Shown: in pieces, positions 35,577-44,563 of the stretch
How positions within the stretch are numbered: the stretch's first letter is position 1
Layout of the letters: each line of letters opens with the position of its first letter
Origin: Desulfobacteraceae bacterium
GTDB taxonomy: Bacteria > Desulfobacterota > Desulfobacteria > Desulfobacterales > Desulfolunaceae
Assembly (NCBI GenBank): GCA_013619155.1
Contig: JABXKT010000007.1
Coordinates: 1 to 53,041 of the forward strand
Length of the DNA stretch: 53,041 bases
Direction of reading: 5' to 3'
Notes under the pieces: model-generated
Database searches by the model: none
Told to the model about the DNA's origin: nothing
What the model saw: only the letters and a program-made list of their open reading frames with translations
Position numbers and translations under genes: made by a program

Positions 35577-36113
35577 TTAGTCCTCCTCTTTCGTCTCGGG
35601 TTCTACAGCTTCCTCAGCCTTTTCCGCTTCAGCGGGAGCAACGACCTCTTCTGCGGGAGCAACGACTGCTTCTGCGGGAGCAACGACTGCTTCAACGGGA
35701 GCAACGACTGCTTCAACGGGAGCAACGACTGCTTCAACGGGAGCAACAACTGCTTCTGCTTCGGCAGCAGCTTCAGCAGCAGCTTCGGCCTGTGCTTTCT
35801 CGGCAAGAACGTCTTCGGGGTTGACGTTATCAGCGATAATAATGGTCATGAACTTGAGGAATTTGTCGTCAAGGCGGAAATTTCGCTCCAGCTCGGCAAT
35901 CAGTGCACCGTCGCCACAATAGTCCAAACGGACATACTGGCCACGTGTCTTTTTGCGAATGTCGTAAGCAAGTTTGCGTACGCCCCAGTCATCGAACTCA
36001 ATCAGTACGCCTTTGTAGGCAGTGACGACTTCTTTGACCTTGTCGTAGCGCTGGTTGCGGACCTCCTCGCCCAGATCGGGATCGAGGATGAATACGGTTT
36101 CGTATCGTCTCAT
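35577..36113 (-). CDS. rpsF: 30S ribosomal protein S6 with a repetitive C-terminal tail
   Basis: 178 residues. Residues 1 to about 105 are a normal S6: [17 protein letters not shown] at the start, [22 protein letters not shown] in the middle, and [15 protein letters not shown]. The tail then begins with Ala/Glu repeats and six copies of a 7-residue unit (EAVVAPV or variants) encoded by 21-bp tandem repeats, ending in an acidic stretch. S6 of other bacteria is about 95-135 residues long. It starts a three-gene operon with rpsR and rplI. Confidence 0.95.
   Translation of the reverse strand: MRRYETVFILDPDLGEEVRNQRYDKVKEVVTAYKGVLIEFDDWGVRKLAYDIRKKTRGQYVRLDYCGDGALIAELERNFRLDDKFLKFMTIIIADNVNPEDVLAEKAQAEAAAEAAAEAEAVVAPVEAVVAPVEAVVAPVEAVVAPAEAVVAPAEEVVAPAEAEKAEEAVEPETKEED
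35634..35759 (-). repeat. Six tandem 21-bp repeats in the rpsF C-terminal tail
   Basis: Six successive 21-bp units, each a variant of GGGAGCAACGACTGCTTCAA plus C, run from 35634 to 35759. Three in the middle are identical. All keep the reading frame, so copy number can vary by slippage without frameshift. Confidence 0.93.
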
Positions 36114-36136
36114 GTAAACTCCTTGTGGATGTAAAG

Positions 36137-36186
36137 CCCTGTGTTGGTGTAACCCAGAGCAAGGATTTTTAGACCACTTTTGGTCT
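36137..36186 (-). promoter_or_regulatory. Possible structured leader of the rpsF-rpsR-rplI mRNA
   Basis: Two stems lie in the leader: GCCCTGTGT and ACCCAGAGC (36137-36160), 7 of 9 positions paired, and AGACCA with TGGTCT (36171-36186). S6:S18 proteins bind an mRNA motif in their own leaders in other bacteria, but I could not confirm the known motif here. Confidence 0.3.
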
Positions 36187-36201
36187 TGAAAAAACCTCCC
36201 T

Positions 36202-36230
36202 TCCTAACACTCTTTTGAAAACGATGTCAA
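36202..36230 (-). promoter_or_regulatory. Candidate sigma-70 promoter of rpsF
   Basis: On the minus strand a perfect -35 box TTGACA (36225-36230 of the plus strand) is followed after 17 bases by TTAGGA (36202-36207) as a weak -10 box. It lies about 90 bases upstream of the rpsF start, with the possible structured leader between them. Confidence 0.5.
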
Positions 36231-36366
36231 GGGAGGATCTGGGAAAATGGGGGTGGGGAGGCGAATGCGGGGTAAAATACCCTATATTTATAGGGATTCA
36301 TAGGGGTTGGGGCATTTTTTAAGGTTTTTTTGCCGCCGAGGGGACGGGGTGCCCCCTCGGTCTCTA
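36231..36366. other. Short intergenic stretch, no feature seen
   Basis: G/A-rich non-coding sequence between the rpsF promoter region and the end of the hydrolase gene. I see no gene or strong structure. Confidence 0.4.
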
Positions 36367-36987
36367 TCAGGTGCCCTCCCCGGGTGTGGTGAGGTAGGTG
36401 TCGATGATTTTTTCGACCTCTTTTAGATGGATGGAGAAGAAGTGATCGGCCTCTTCGATGATATGAAGGGCGGCGGAGGGGTTCCATACGGGAACCATGC
36501 CCTTTAAGGTCTCGATATCGGCAAAGCTATCCTGGGTGCCGGCGATGACGAGTTTGGGGCCTCGGTCACAGGGAGCGGCCAGAAAATCGATGAAGGTCAC
36601 CGGGGGGGCCACCATGATGTCGGTGGTGATGGGATGGGCCAGGGAGGCTGTGAGGCAGATCCAGGTTCCGAAGGAGTAGCCTGAGCAGATGACCTCTTCC
36701 ACCCCTTCGGCTTCCAGGCGGCTCTTGGCGGCCAGGAGGTCGCAGATCTCACCGGTGCCCTCTTCGTAGCGGCCAGAGCTTCCACCGGCACCCCGAAAGT
36801 TAAACCGTAAGGTGGCAAAGCCCGCCTTGCGGTAGCTCTCGGTCATGGCAAGGACAACGGGGTTGTCCATGTCTCCACCATACAGGGGGTGGGGGTGGGT
36901 GATTACGACCCCGCGTTTTGCGCCGGGGTTTTCGAGCATGCCTTCTAAGGTGATATTTTGGGATGTGAAGGTGATGCGATGTTCCAT
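36367..36987 (-). CDS. Alpha/beta hydrolase
   Basis: 206 residues of the alpha/beta hydrolase fold in the COG2945 group. Marks are VVITHPHPLYGGDMDN (residues 27-42), NFRGAGGSSG, and the nucleophile elbow GYSFG with Ser105. His187 in ADHFFSIH and an Asp near 163 (GTQDSF) complete the triad. Substrate unknown; related proteins act as esterases or peptidases. It is a stand-alone gene between rpsF and rnd on the minus strand. Confidence 0.88.
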   Translation of the reverse strand: MEHRITFTSQNITLEGMLENPGAKRGVVITHPHPLYGGDMDNPVVLAMTESYRKAGFATLRFNFRGAGGSSGRYEEGTGEICDLLAAKSRLEAEGVEEVICSGYSFGTWICLTASLAHPITTDIMVAPPVTFIDFLAAPCDRGPKLVIAGTQDSFADIETLKGMVPVWNPSAALHIIEEADHFFSIHLKEVEKIIDTYLTTPGEGT

Positions 36988-37104
36988 GGGGTACCTCTTG
37001 GGGGTGGGCGGTGTGGACGCCGTCCTGTGGTCGGAGCGTAAAGGGTGACAGCATTGAAGCGAGGGATTCGGATGCGGTCATCCCTTACGACGATATCGGG
37101 TCTT

Positions 37105-38241
37105 TTATGGTATTGAGTCCAGGGCGTTTATGATCCCCTCACCCATGGTACGAATCTGCCATTTGCGCAGATTGCCGATGGTGGCGAGTTGCTCCACGGT
37201 GGTGGGGTTGCCGACGGCAATGGCTGTCATTAGGGCCTTGTTGATGAGAATGGGCGGATCCATCTCTAAGGTGGTGGCCAGGCGATCCCGGTACTCCTTG
37301 ATGGCATCCATGCGCTGGGGAATATCGGGCTTGAAGCTGGTCCGTTTTCGCCGGGGGTACTGGGGCAAGGACTCTTCTGGAAGGGCGTTTCCCTCCTCGA
37401 TGGCCTGTAGGATCTGGGTGCCATGGGAGGCCATCTGCCGTGGTGAGAGGGCGCCACAGGTTTTGAGGCGACCAGCGGTGAGGGGCTTCTCCTTAGCGAG
37501 GGTGAGAAGGGACGCGTTGCTGAAGACCTTGAAAGGGGGGCGATCTTTCTTCTCGGAGATGATGAAGCGAAGTTGAAGCAGGGCCTCTAGAACGGCAAGG
37601 CTTCGTCTGTCCAGCTTTCCAGCGCCCTTGACCCGGATGAAGAGGGCCGTCTCTCCGCTCTCCTGATGTCGGACACCGGACAGGAGGAGGCACTCTTCAG
37701 CCACCCACTCGGTGCGCCCCTTCTCTTTGAGCTCTTCATCGAGAATGGCGGCAAGTTTTGGGAGGTAGATGACATCGCCTGCACCGTATTCAATCATTCC
37801 AGGGGTGAGCGGGCGCTTGGACCAGTCCTTCTTCTGGTAGGTTTTGTCCAGTTCGATGCCAAACCGTTTCTTCATCACCGAGCCGAGTCCGGTTTCGGCG
37901 ATGCCGAGGAACCGAGAGGCCAGCTCTGTGTCGAAGAGGTTGCGAATGGTGATGTCGAAGTCTCGGCTGAGGGATCGGACATCGTAGTCGCTTCCGTGGA
38001 ATATTTTTCGGATGCTTGAGTCTTCGAAGACGGGTACGATGGAGCTTATGTCGTCGATGGCCAGGGGATCGATGACGGCGATGAGGTCGCCGACGGACAT
38101 TTGGATCAGGCATACTTTTTCACGAAAGTGAAACATGGAGTCGGCTTCAATGTCTACGCCAATGCAGTCGGCGTTTAAAAAAACATCGGCGATCTCCTCA
38201 AGGGCCTCGGGTGTCTCAATAAAATGGAGGTTGTTTATCAT
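37105..38241 (-). CDS. rnd: Ribonuclease D-like 3'-5' exonuclease with HRDC domain
   Basis: About 378 residues from ATG 38241. The DEDD exonuclease carries GVDIEADSM at 28-36 (D30, E32), HGSDYDVRSL, and later YGAGDVIYLPKL with Y and D for motif III. The HRDC helices follow (about residues 205-290 and 295-378). RNase D trims tRNA 3' ends. Length matches E. coli RNase D (375). Neither 38241 nor a GTG 14 codons earlier has a clear ribosome site, so the start is uncertain. Confidence 0.88.
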   Translation of the reverse strand: MINNLHFIETPEALEEIADVFLNADCIGVDIEADSMFHFREKVCLIQMSVGDLIAVIDPLAIDDISSIVPVFEDSSIRKIFHGSDYDVRSLSRDFDITIRNLFDTELASRFLGIAETGLGSVMKKRFGIELDKTYQKKDWSKRPLTPGMIEYGAGDVIYLPKLAAILDEELKEKGRTEWVAEECLLLSGVRHQESGETALFIRVKGAGKLDRRSLAVLEALLQLRFIISEKKDRPPFKVFSNASLLTLAKEKPLTAGRLKTCGALSPRQMASHGTQILQAIEEGNALPEESLPQYPRRKRTSFKPDIPQRMDAIKEYRDRLATTLEMDPPILINKALMTAIAVGNPTTVEQLATIGNLRKWQIRTMGEGIINALDSIP

Positions 38242-38692
38242 GATGGTCACGAAAAAAAGTGGGGGCTCGTTTGTCTGAGCCACTTCATGCTCTGGGCATG
38301 CAAAAAAATCAAGGCAGATGAGGGCCTAAAATGTACGTGAATGAGGTGCCTATTTTTATAAATATAGTGGTCGTTGCACCGTATGGTCTCTTTCCGGTGC
38401 ATACCTCAACCCGTTGTGAGGCCATCATGCCTTTGCACAACTGCCGGCCCACCGGCAGTGTGAGTGATTGAATGAGGGTGGTGTAGCATTTTTTTTACCG
38501 GAAGACCACACACTTTCCTTAACCCATCCGATATGGGGAGCTTTTACCTTGACCCCCTTGGGGAATTGCCCTAAATTCAGAGATTAGCTCTGTTTTAAGT
38601 GAGGATGCGTACATTCTCGCTTTTTTAAGAGATACACAAGGTGCGTCAATCAGGCGTTTCCCTATATAATTTGAGACGATACGGATACGAAT
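38242..38692. other. Divergent gap between rnd and thrS with a GC-rich hairpin
   Basis: ACTGCCGG (38441-38448) and CCGGCAGT (38453-38460) form a perfect 8-bp hairpin. The rest is non-coding. I looked for a T-box leader upstream of thrS and found no specifier loop or T-box. A thrS promoter is not obvious; TTGACC at about 38550 is a -35-like candidate without a good -10. Confidence 0.4.
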
Positions 38693-40606
38693 ATGGTTAA
38701 GATCACTCTACCGGATGGAAGCGAACGTGAGTTTACCGAGACCCCTACAGGGGCCGATATTGCCCTCTCCATTTCTGAAGGGTTCGCACGGAGCTGTGTG
38801 GCCATGGAGGTTGGGGGCCAGCTGATGGATCTGTCGGAGACGGTGGCCGATGGCACCGCCGTCCGCCTGATCACCACACGAGATTCTGAGGCCCTTGAGA
38901 TCATGAGGCACAGTGCCGCTCATATTATGGCCCAGGCTATCAAGAATCTCTACCCGATGGCGCATCTGACCATCGGCCCTGTGGTGGAAGGGGGCTTCTA
39001 TTATGATATCGATATGGAGCCTATCGGCGAAGAGGCCTTTCCTGCCATTGAAAAGGAGATCAATCGTCTTGTCAAGGCCAAGCTCCCCTTTGTTCGTCAG
39101 GTCATCTCCAAAGAGGCCGCCCTGGAGCGTTTTAAGTCGGAACCTTATAAATTAGAGCTCATCGAGGGGCTTGAGGGGACCATTTCCTTGTACACCCAGG
39201 GCGACTTTGTCGATCTGTGCCGGGGCCCCCACATTCCCCATACCGGTCTGGCCAAGGCGGTGAAGCTCCTGCGGGTCTCCGGGGCTTACTGGCGTGCCGA
39301 TCAGAATAACGCCCAGTTGCAGCGGGTGTACGGTACCGCTTTCTTCGATAAAAAAGAGCTCAAGGCTCACCTTCACATGGTCGAAGAGGCCAAGAAGAGA
39401 GACCATCGCAAGCTGGGTACCCAGCTCGATCTCTTCAGTTTTCATGACGAAGCACCGGGCATGCCCTTTTTTCATGCCAAGGGCATGGCCATGTGGAATG
39501 CCCTTCTCGACTACTGGCGTGAAGAGCACCGTAAAGATGGGTATGTGGAGACCAAGACACCCATTATGCTGAACCGCGACCTCTGGGAGCGCAGTGGCCA
39601 CTGGGAGAACTACCGGGAGAACATGTACACCTCCAGTGTGGATGAGATTGATTACGCCATCAAGCCCATGAACTGTCCCGGCGGGATGCTCCTCTTCCGT
39701 ATGAAGAGTCCCTCCTACAGAGAGCTCCCCTACCGTGCCGGAGAGATCGGGCTGGTGCACCGTCACGAACTCTCCGGGGCCCTTTCCGGGCTCTTCAGGG
39801 TCCGTGCCTTTCATCAGGATGATGCCCATATCTTCATGACACCCGAGCAGATCCACGATGAGATCTTGGGGGTACTGAACCTTGCTGCCCGGGTCTATCA
39901 GACCTTTGGCCTCGATTTTCACCTGGAGCTCTCCACCCGTCCTAAGAAATCCATCGGGTCGGATGAGCAGTGGGAGAAGGCCACGGAAGGGCTTCGGTCC
40001 GCCTTAGATATCTATGGAAAGGGGTATATGATCAACGAAGGGGACGGTGCGTTTTATGGTCCCAAGATCGATATTCATATCAAGGACGCCATCGGCCGGA
40101 CCTGGCAGTGCGGTACCATTCAGCTCGATATGAGTCTTCCCGAGCGGTTTGACCTCACCTATATCGGTGCCGACAATGAGAAACATCGTCCGGTGATGAT
40201 TCACCGTGTGGCCTTTGGCTCGGTGGAGCGCTTCTTCGGGATTCTCGTGGAGCACTATGCTGGACGTTTTCCCTTATGGCTGGCTCCGGTTCAGGCCGTG
40301 CTTCTGCCCATGAACGATGATTTGCTTGCCTACACCGTCCAGGTGAAGAGAGAACTCGAAGCCGAAGGGATTCGTGTGGATGTGGACGGCCGTGGGGAGA
40401 GTCTGAAGCGAAAGGTGCGTGATGCCCAGCTTCAGCAGGTGCCGGTGATTATTACCATCGGTGAAAAGGAACGAGAGGCCGGTGTATTTTCTGTCCGTAC
40501 CCTGGATGGAACAGTCACTTATGGTGTGAGCCGAGAGGACTTTCTCTCGGTGGTAAAGACAGATATTCATGCACGAAAAAATGAGAGTGTCCCCGTTTTC
40601 GGGTAG
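38693..40606 (+). CDS. thrS: Threonyl-tRNA synthetase
   Basis: 637 residues. It charges tRNA-Thr. The TGS domain starts MVKITLPDGSEREFTE (residues 1-62), the second-additional domain with HSAAHIMAQAI edits misacylated tRNA, then the class II core with motif 1 region near 250-290, MNCPGGM and HRHELSGALSGLFRVRAFHQDDAHIF around 330-385, and motif 3 MIHRVAFGSVERFFGILVEHY. The anticodon-binding domain ends the protein. Length matches E. coli ThrS (642). Confidence 0.98.
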   Translation: MVKITLPDGSEREFTETPTGADIALSISEGFARSCVAMEVGGQLMDLSETVADGTAVRLITTRDSEALEIMRHSAAHIMAQAIKNLYPMAHLTIGPVVEGGFYYDIDMEPIGEEAFPAIEKEINRLVKAKLPFVRQVISKEAALERFKSEPYKLELIEGLEGTISLYTQGDFVDLCRGPHIPHTGLAKAVKLLRVSGAYWRADQNNAQLQRVYGTAFFDKKELKAHLHMVEEAKKRDHRKLGTQLDLFSFHDEAPGMPFFHAKGMAMWNALLDYWREEHRKDGYVETKTPIMLNRDLWERSGHWENYRENMYTSSVDEIDYAIKPMNCPGGMLLFRMKSPSYRELPYRAGEIGLVHRHELSGALSGLFRVRAFHQDDAHIFMTPEQIHDEILGVLNLAARVYQTFGLDFHLELSTRPKKSIGSDEQWEKATEGLRSALDIYGKGYMINEGDGAFYGPKIDIHIKDAIGRTWQCGTIQLDMSLPERFDLTYIGADNEKHRPVMIHRVAFGSVERFFGILVEHYAGRFPLWLAPVQAVLLPMNDDLLAYTVQVKRELEAEGIRVDVDGRGESLKRKVRDAQLQQVPVIITIGEKEREAGVFSVRTLDGTVTYGVSREDFLSVVKTDIHARKNESVPVFG

Positions 40607-40633
40607 CATGAGAAGAGGGGAAGGGAGGGTGTC

Positions 40634-41068
40634 ATGAGGGTTTTGGAGTCCAAGGTTGTGCGTCACTGGCTGGTTGTGCTCCTTCTCTGTATGTTGATAG
40701 CGCTTCCTTCCCTGGTTTGTCTGCCCCTCATGCCCCGAGGGCCCGTCTTTGATAAGGTGGCCCACTGTCTGGTGTATGCGGTGGCGGGTTTTTTTGTGTT
40801 TCGTGGTGCCCTGGCCCTTCCCCTGGGGAAGAGCCGTGGGGCGGCCATCTGTTTCGCCTTTCTTGTGGCCGCCGTGATTGGTACCGTGGATGAGGTGATT
40901 CAGCTCTTTGTGCCGAATCGCCAGATGGATCGAATGGATCTTCTCTTTGATCTTGTGGGCATTACCGGCGGTATCTGTTTTTACCTGGTGATGGGATGGC
41001 GAGGAGGAAACTCTCCACACGAGTCCTTCCCAGGCAGAAAAGAGGTGAAAGGCAAGCCCTATATCTGA
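40634..41068 (+). CDS. VanZ family membrane protein
   Basis: 144 residues with four membrane helices. The VanZ pattern appears as DKVAHCLVYAVAGFFVF and VIGTVDEVIQLFVPNRQMDRMDLLFDLVGITGG. VanZ of Enterococcus gives low-level teicoplanin resistance; the function of related proteins in Gram-negatives is unclear. It starts 28 bases after thrS, preceded by AGAAGAGGGG, a good ribosome site. The C-terminus is charged and cytoplasmic. Confidence 0.82.
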   Translation: MRVLESKVVRHWLVVLLLCMLIALPSLVCLPLMPRGPVFDKVAHCLVYAVAGFFVFRGALALPLGKSRGAAICFAFLVAAVIGTVDEVIQLFVPNRQMDRMDLLFDLVGITGGICFYLVMGWRGGNSPHESFPGRKEVKGKPYI

Positions 41069-41223
41069 GATTTTTAGGGCATCCGGCCTTTTTTAAAGAG
41101 GTTGCGAGAGACGGGTTTTTTTTGTCCCGCGCCCATTTGTGGATGCCCTCCGTTAGAGACCTATCGACCCGTGATGATATCATCAAACCTTACAATACCT
41201 TACGTATAATAAAAATAGGAAAC

Positions 41224-42126
41224 ATGACCATGCGAATCGTTACACGACCCGATTTTGACGGGGTTGTCTGCGCCGTGGTGCTGGAAGAGGCCCTGAAACT
41301 GGATGGTCTGACCCTCTGGGTGGAACCCAATGATATGCAACAGGGGACCGTGGAGATCAGAGAGGGCGATATTATCGCCAATCTGCCCTACGACTCCGGG
41401 TGTCATCTCTGGTTTGACCACCACGCCACCAACCGTGTGGAGACCCCCTTTGAAGGCTCTTTTGCCGTGGCTCCCTCGGCTGCGGGGCTGGTGTGGGCGT
41501 ATTACAAGAATCGCCTTAAGAAAGATTTTTCTGAGTTGATCCGTGAGGCGGATCGTATTGATTCGGCGGATCTGACGCGAAACCAGGTGGAGGTACCCGA
41601 GAACTACCCGTACGTCCTGCTCTCCATGACCATTTTTGGCCGCAAGGGGGAGGATCGCCCCTACTGGGATCGCCTGGTGGATCTTCTCCGGGTCTTGCCC
41701 ATCGAAAAGGTGATGAAGGACTCCGAGGTGAGGCGTCGCTGTGAGTCTGTAGTGGCCCAAAACAGAGAGTATCGCCGGCATCTTATCACCTGTACCGAGA
41801 TGAAGGATGGGGTCTCCATTACCGATTTCAGGGCGTATGATGAGCCCCCTGAGGGGAATCGCTTCTTGGTCTACGCCATGTTCCCCAATGCCCGGGTGAG
41901 TGTGAAGATACGTTATGTGGACCGGGCCAAGAGGCGCGTGGTCTTGAGCATCGGTCACAGCATCTTTAACGGGACGTGTAAGGTCCATGCCGGACACCTC
42001 CTGTCGGACTTTAACGGGGGCGGTCACTTTGGCGCGGCGGCGTGTACCCTAGACGCCTCCACTGCAGACAAACAGATTCCCCGTATTATTTCAGCCCTGC
42101 AGAGAAATAGGCCCTATGAGCATTGA
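41224..42126 (+). CDS. DHH family phosphoesterase (exopolyphosphatase-related)
   Basis: 300 residues. DHH motifs: TRPDFDGVVCA (Asp10, Asp12), WFDHHATN (65-67) and a final GGGHFGAAAC (DHHA1). Such proteins hydrolyse phosphodiesters such as pApA and nanoRNA, or polyphosphate. It resembles the Desulfobacterota and Clostridia exopolyphosphatase-like group but the substrate is open. Start at 41224 after AGGAAAC; longer upstream frames overlap vanZ and are rejected. It overlaps the glcF-like gene by 11 bases. Confidence 0.85.
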   Translation: MTMRIVTRPDFDGVVCAVVLEEALKLDGLTLWVEPNDMQQGTVEIREGDIIANLPYDSGCHLWFDHHATNRVETPFEGSFAVAPSAAGLVWAYYKNRLKKDFSELIREADRIDSADLTRNQVEVPENYPYVLLSMTIFGRKGEDRPYWDRLVDLLRVLPIEKVMKDSEVRRRCESVVAQNREYRRHLITCTEMKDGVSITDFRAYDEPPEGNRFLVYAMFPNARVSVKIRYVDRAKRRVVLSIGHSIFNGTCKVHAGHLLSDFNGGGHFGAAACTLDASTADKQIPRIISALQRNRPYEH

Positions 42127-43357
42127 TCTGATCGCCCTGGCCGATGCCGTTCGCACTATGGCGTCTCGGTGCAATCGTTGTGGGATGTGTCAGGCTGTCT
42201 GCCCCGTATACAAGGCGACGGGAGTGGAAGGGGATTCTGCCCGTGGGAAGTTAGCCCTCATGGTGGCTCTGGATGAGAAGCTCACCGATGACCCCAAAGA
42301 GACCCTGGCCCGGTTGAACCGATGCACCCTCTGTGGGGGATGTCAGGCCAGCTGCCCCCGGGGGGTTGCCACCGTGGATGCATTTTTAATGGCCCGAAAG
42401 GCTCTGGCCGACGCGGCGAGTCTCTCCAGGACGCGGCGCGCCCTTTTGCGTAAGGCCTTTGCCAACCCCAGACGAACGGCCACCCTTGCCGCCGGCCTGG
42501 CATCGGTCCAGAGACGCCTCTCCTCCGCCACAAGCGAAGAGGATCGTGTGAGTCTTACGGGGGGCTATCCCGTGCCGAAAATTACCCGTCCTTTTTTTAT
42601 CGCGCATCATACCCCCCAGGAGCCAACGGTCCCCGGGCCGGAGGTGATCCTCTTTGCCGGATGCCTCGTGGATAAGGCCTATCCCTTTGTGGGGGAGGGC
42701 TTGGTCGATCTGCTGACCCAGGCCGGTGCCCGGGTCCATGTACCGAAGGATCAAGGATGTTGCGGGATCCCCTTTCTCGCCGAAGGTGGGGATGCGGATT
42801 TTGTGATCGGGGTGAAGCATCATCTGGCCCTCTTCGAGTCCATTGCCTTCGATTATGTGGTGACCCCATGTGCCACCTGTACACATACCCTGAAACACCT
42901 CTGGCCCCGGGTGAAGGAGGGTCTGAGCGATGCCGAGGGGCGCTTGGTGGATCGCATCTCCGAGGTCGTGTGCGATGGGAGTGACCTTCTCGCTCGCTTA
43001 GGGGACCCTCTTGAGGCACCTTCGTCGGAAACGGGCCTCACCATCACGGTTCACGACCCCTGTCATAGTCGCCATAGCCTTAAAAATACCGGTGAGGTAC
43101 GGGGGTTACTGGAGGCGGCGGGGCACACCTTGGTTGAGATGGAGTCGGTGTGCTGTGGCCTGGGGGGAAGTTTTGGCGTGAAGCACCGGGATCTCTCCCG
43201 TACCATCGGAGAGGTGTGTCTTCAGCGTATCGAGGCCACCGGTGCCGATGTGGTGGTGACCACCTGTCCGGGGTGCATGGCTCAGATTGAGGCCCTTCTC
43301 AAGGGGTCGGAATCGAAGATTCGTGTGCGCCATGCCGTGGAGATTTTGTCAAAATAG
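42116..43357 (+). CDS. Iron-sulfur subunit of a 2-hydroxyacid dehydrogenase (GlcF-like)
   Basis: 413 residues. Two 4Fe-4S ferredoxin motifs occur at CNRCGMCQAVCP and CTLCGGCQASCP (residues about 18-30 and 63-75). Two CCG domains follow: GCCGIPFLAEGG and CATCTHTL in the middle, and CCGLGGSFG and CPGCMAQ near the end. This is the layout of GlcF and of lactate utilisation Fe-S subunits. With the GlcD-like flavoprotein at 28318 it would form a lactate or glycolate dehydrogenase feeding electrons to the quinone pool. It is coupled with the upstream DHH gene (overlap of 11 bases). Confidence 0.9.
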   Translation: MSIDLIALADAVRTMASRCNRCGMCQAVCPVYKATGVEGDSARGKLALMVALDEKLTDDPKETLARLNRCTLCGGCQASCPRGVATVDAFLMARKALADAASLSRTRRALLRKAFANPRRTATLAAGLASVQRRLSSATSEEDRVSLTGGYPVPKITRPFFIAHHTPQEPTVPGPEVILFAGCLVDKAYPFVGEGLVDLLTQAGARVHVPKDQGCCGIPFLAEGGDADFVIGVKHHLALFESIAFDYVVTPCATCTHTLKHLWPRVKEGLSDAEGRLVDRISEVVCDGSDLLARLGDPLEAPSSETGLTITVHDPCHSRHSLKNTGEVRGLLEAAGHTLVEMESVCCGLGGSFGVKHRDLSRTIGEVCLQRIEATGADVVVTTCPGCMAQIEALLKGSESKIRVRHAVEILSK

Positions 43358-43359
43358 CC

Positions 43360-43390
43360 TTGACAGTTCTATGTGCGCCTGATTTATATT
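43360..43390 (+). promoter_or_regulatory. Candidate promoter of the DtxR-type regulator gene
   Basis: TTGACA (43360-43365) is followed by 18 bases and TTATAT (43384-43389), close to the sigma-70 pattern. A long leader of about 250 bases with inverted repeats separates it from the coding start at 43652. Confidence 0.5.
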
Positions 43391-43510
43391 CGGGACAACG
43401 AAAAAAAGTGCCCGTACTAAAAAGTGTTCTTTGGGTCTCTTTAATCAAGAGAAGGCAATGATTCAGCGCTTTTAAGAAAATGCCCCGGTGATAAGACAGC
43501 GAAGGCGGGT

Positions 43511-43594
43511 CAGGGGCAGTCTGTTTGTGAGACCCCTCTCTTTTAAGATATGGGAAGACACCTGATGCCACCGGAGCCTTTGGCACCAGGTGTC
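43511..43594 (+). other. Inverted repeats in the leader of the DtxR-type gene
   Basis: A strong hairpin has GACACCTG (43557-43564) and CAGGTGTC (43587-43594) as outer arms and TGCCA/TGGCA as inner arms, with a single mismatch. An earlier AGGGG..TCT and AGACCCCT pair (43511-43538) lies just before. No T run follows, so it is not a clear terminator; a binding site or mRNA structure is possible. Confidence 0.5.
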
Positions 43595-43651
43595 GCTCAC
43601 GCGTAAAGATCCGTTGCTGGGTCACCAACCATACAGAGGGGTAAATCACTG

Positions 43652-44407
43652 ATGTTGACGATCGAAGAGCTCAGCGCAAGCCTGGAAGATTACCTTGAGG
43701 CGATCTATCATGTCGTCTCCGAAAAACAGGCCGCCCGTGCCAAGGATATTGCCAGAAAGACGGGGGTCAACAGCTCGTCAGTGACCGGTGCCTTAAGGGC
43801 CCTGGCTGAGAAGGGGTATATCAATTATGCCCCCTATGATCTTATCACCTTGACCCCCAAGGGGCAGAAACATGCCCGTGATGTCGTGCGGCGTCACGAA
43901 GCCCTGAAAGATTTTTTTATTCGGGTTCTTTTTATCGATCCCCTGGAGGCCGAAGAGACCGCCTGCAAAATGGAGCATTCTGTCTCCCGGCCTGTTCTGG
44001 ACCGCATCATCTCTTTGATGGAGTTTATTGACCTGTGTCCCCGGGCTGGCAAGGAGTGGCTTCATCAGTTTGCCGCTCGCTGTGAGAATGAATCAACCCG
44101 TGATGAGTGCAAAGGGTGCTTAGAAGAGTGTATCGGCGGGCTTCGTTCCATGGGAGGACTCGATCCCTCATCGGGTGAGACGCGTAATTTCTCCTGTCTG
44201 GCCAGTGGTGAGCGGGGCATTATCGTCAAGATCACCGGTACGGGAAATGTCTTACGTCAGCTCAAGGAGTCGGGAGCGGATGTGGGCAATATCATCGAGG
44301 TGGAAGAGATTGATGGTGTCGGTGAATTGATCAAGGCCAAGGTGATGGGGTACCATCTGGATCTTCGGAAAGAGGACGCTGAAAAGATTGTTGTCAAGAT
44401 GTTTTAA
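43652..44407 (+). CDS. DtxR/MntR family metal-dependent regulator with a Cys cluster
   Basis: 251 residues. The winged helix is residues about 10-70 (LEDYLEAIYHVVSEKQAARAKDIARKTGVNSSSVTGALR). The dimerisation domain with RRHEAL (80-86) and CKMEH (105-109) holds the metal ligands. Between 144 and 160 lie four cysteines, C144, C153, C156 and C160, an inserted C-x8-C-x2-C-x3-C motif not in classic MntR. A FeoA-like SH3 domain ends the protein (about 178-251). It likely senses iron or manganese and represses uptake genes. No target is next to it. Confidence 0.87.
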   Translation: MLTIEELSASLEDYLEAIYHVVSEKQAARAKDIARKTGVNSSSVTGALRALAEKGYINYAPYDLITLTPKGQKHARDVVRRHEALKDFFIRVLFIDPLEAEETACKMEHSVSRPVLDRIISLMEFIDLCPRAGKEWLHQFAARCENESTRDECKGCLEECIGGLRSMGGLDPSSGETRNFSCLASGERGIIVKITGTGNVLRQLKESGADVGNIIEVEEIDGVGELIKAKVMGYHLDLRKEDAEKIVVKMF

Positions 44408-44563
44408 AGGGGGTCTCCGAGCCAGATAATGGCAAGGCCGTTGGGACTTTTTCTCGGGTTATGGAGAGGGGGTCCTTCGTTTTTTAGGGAGCGGGTGTGG
44501 GGATCCATGCCCTCTTTTTTTGCACTAAATGTTTGGCTTACCGAAATAAATTAGGAGCTGCTT

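Noticed and set aside
35634..35759. Regular short repeats that could suggest a CRISPR array
   Set aside because: Units are contiguous 21-mers without spacers and stay in the rpsF reading frame, so they are coding tandem repeats.
38242..38692. T-box or thrS autoregulatory leader
   Set aside because: No T-box sequence or anticodon-like domain was seen; only an unrelated GC-rich hairpin.
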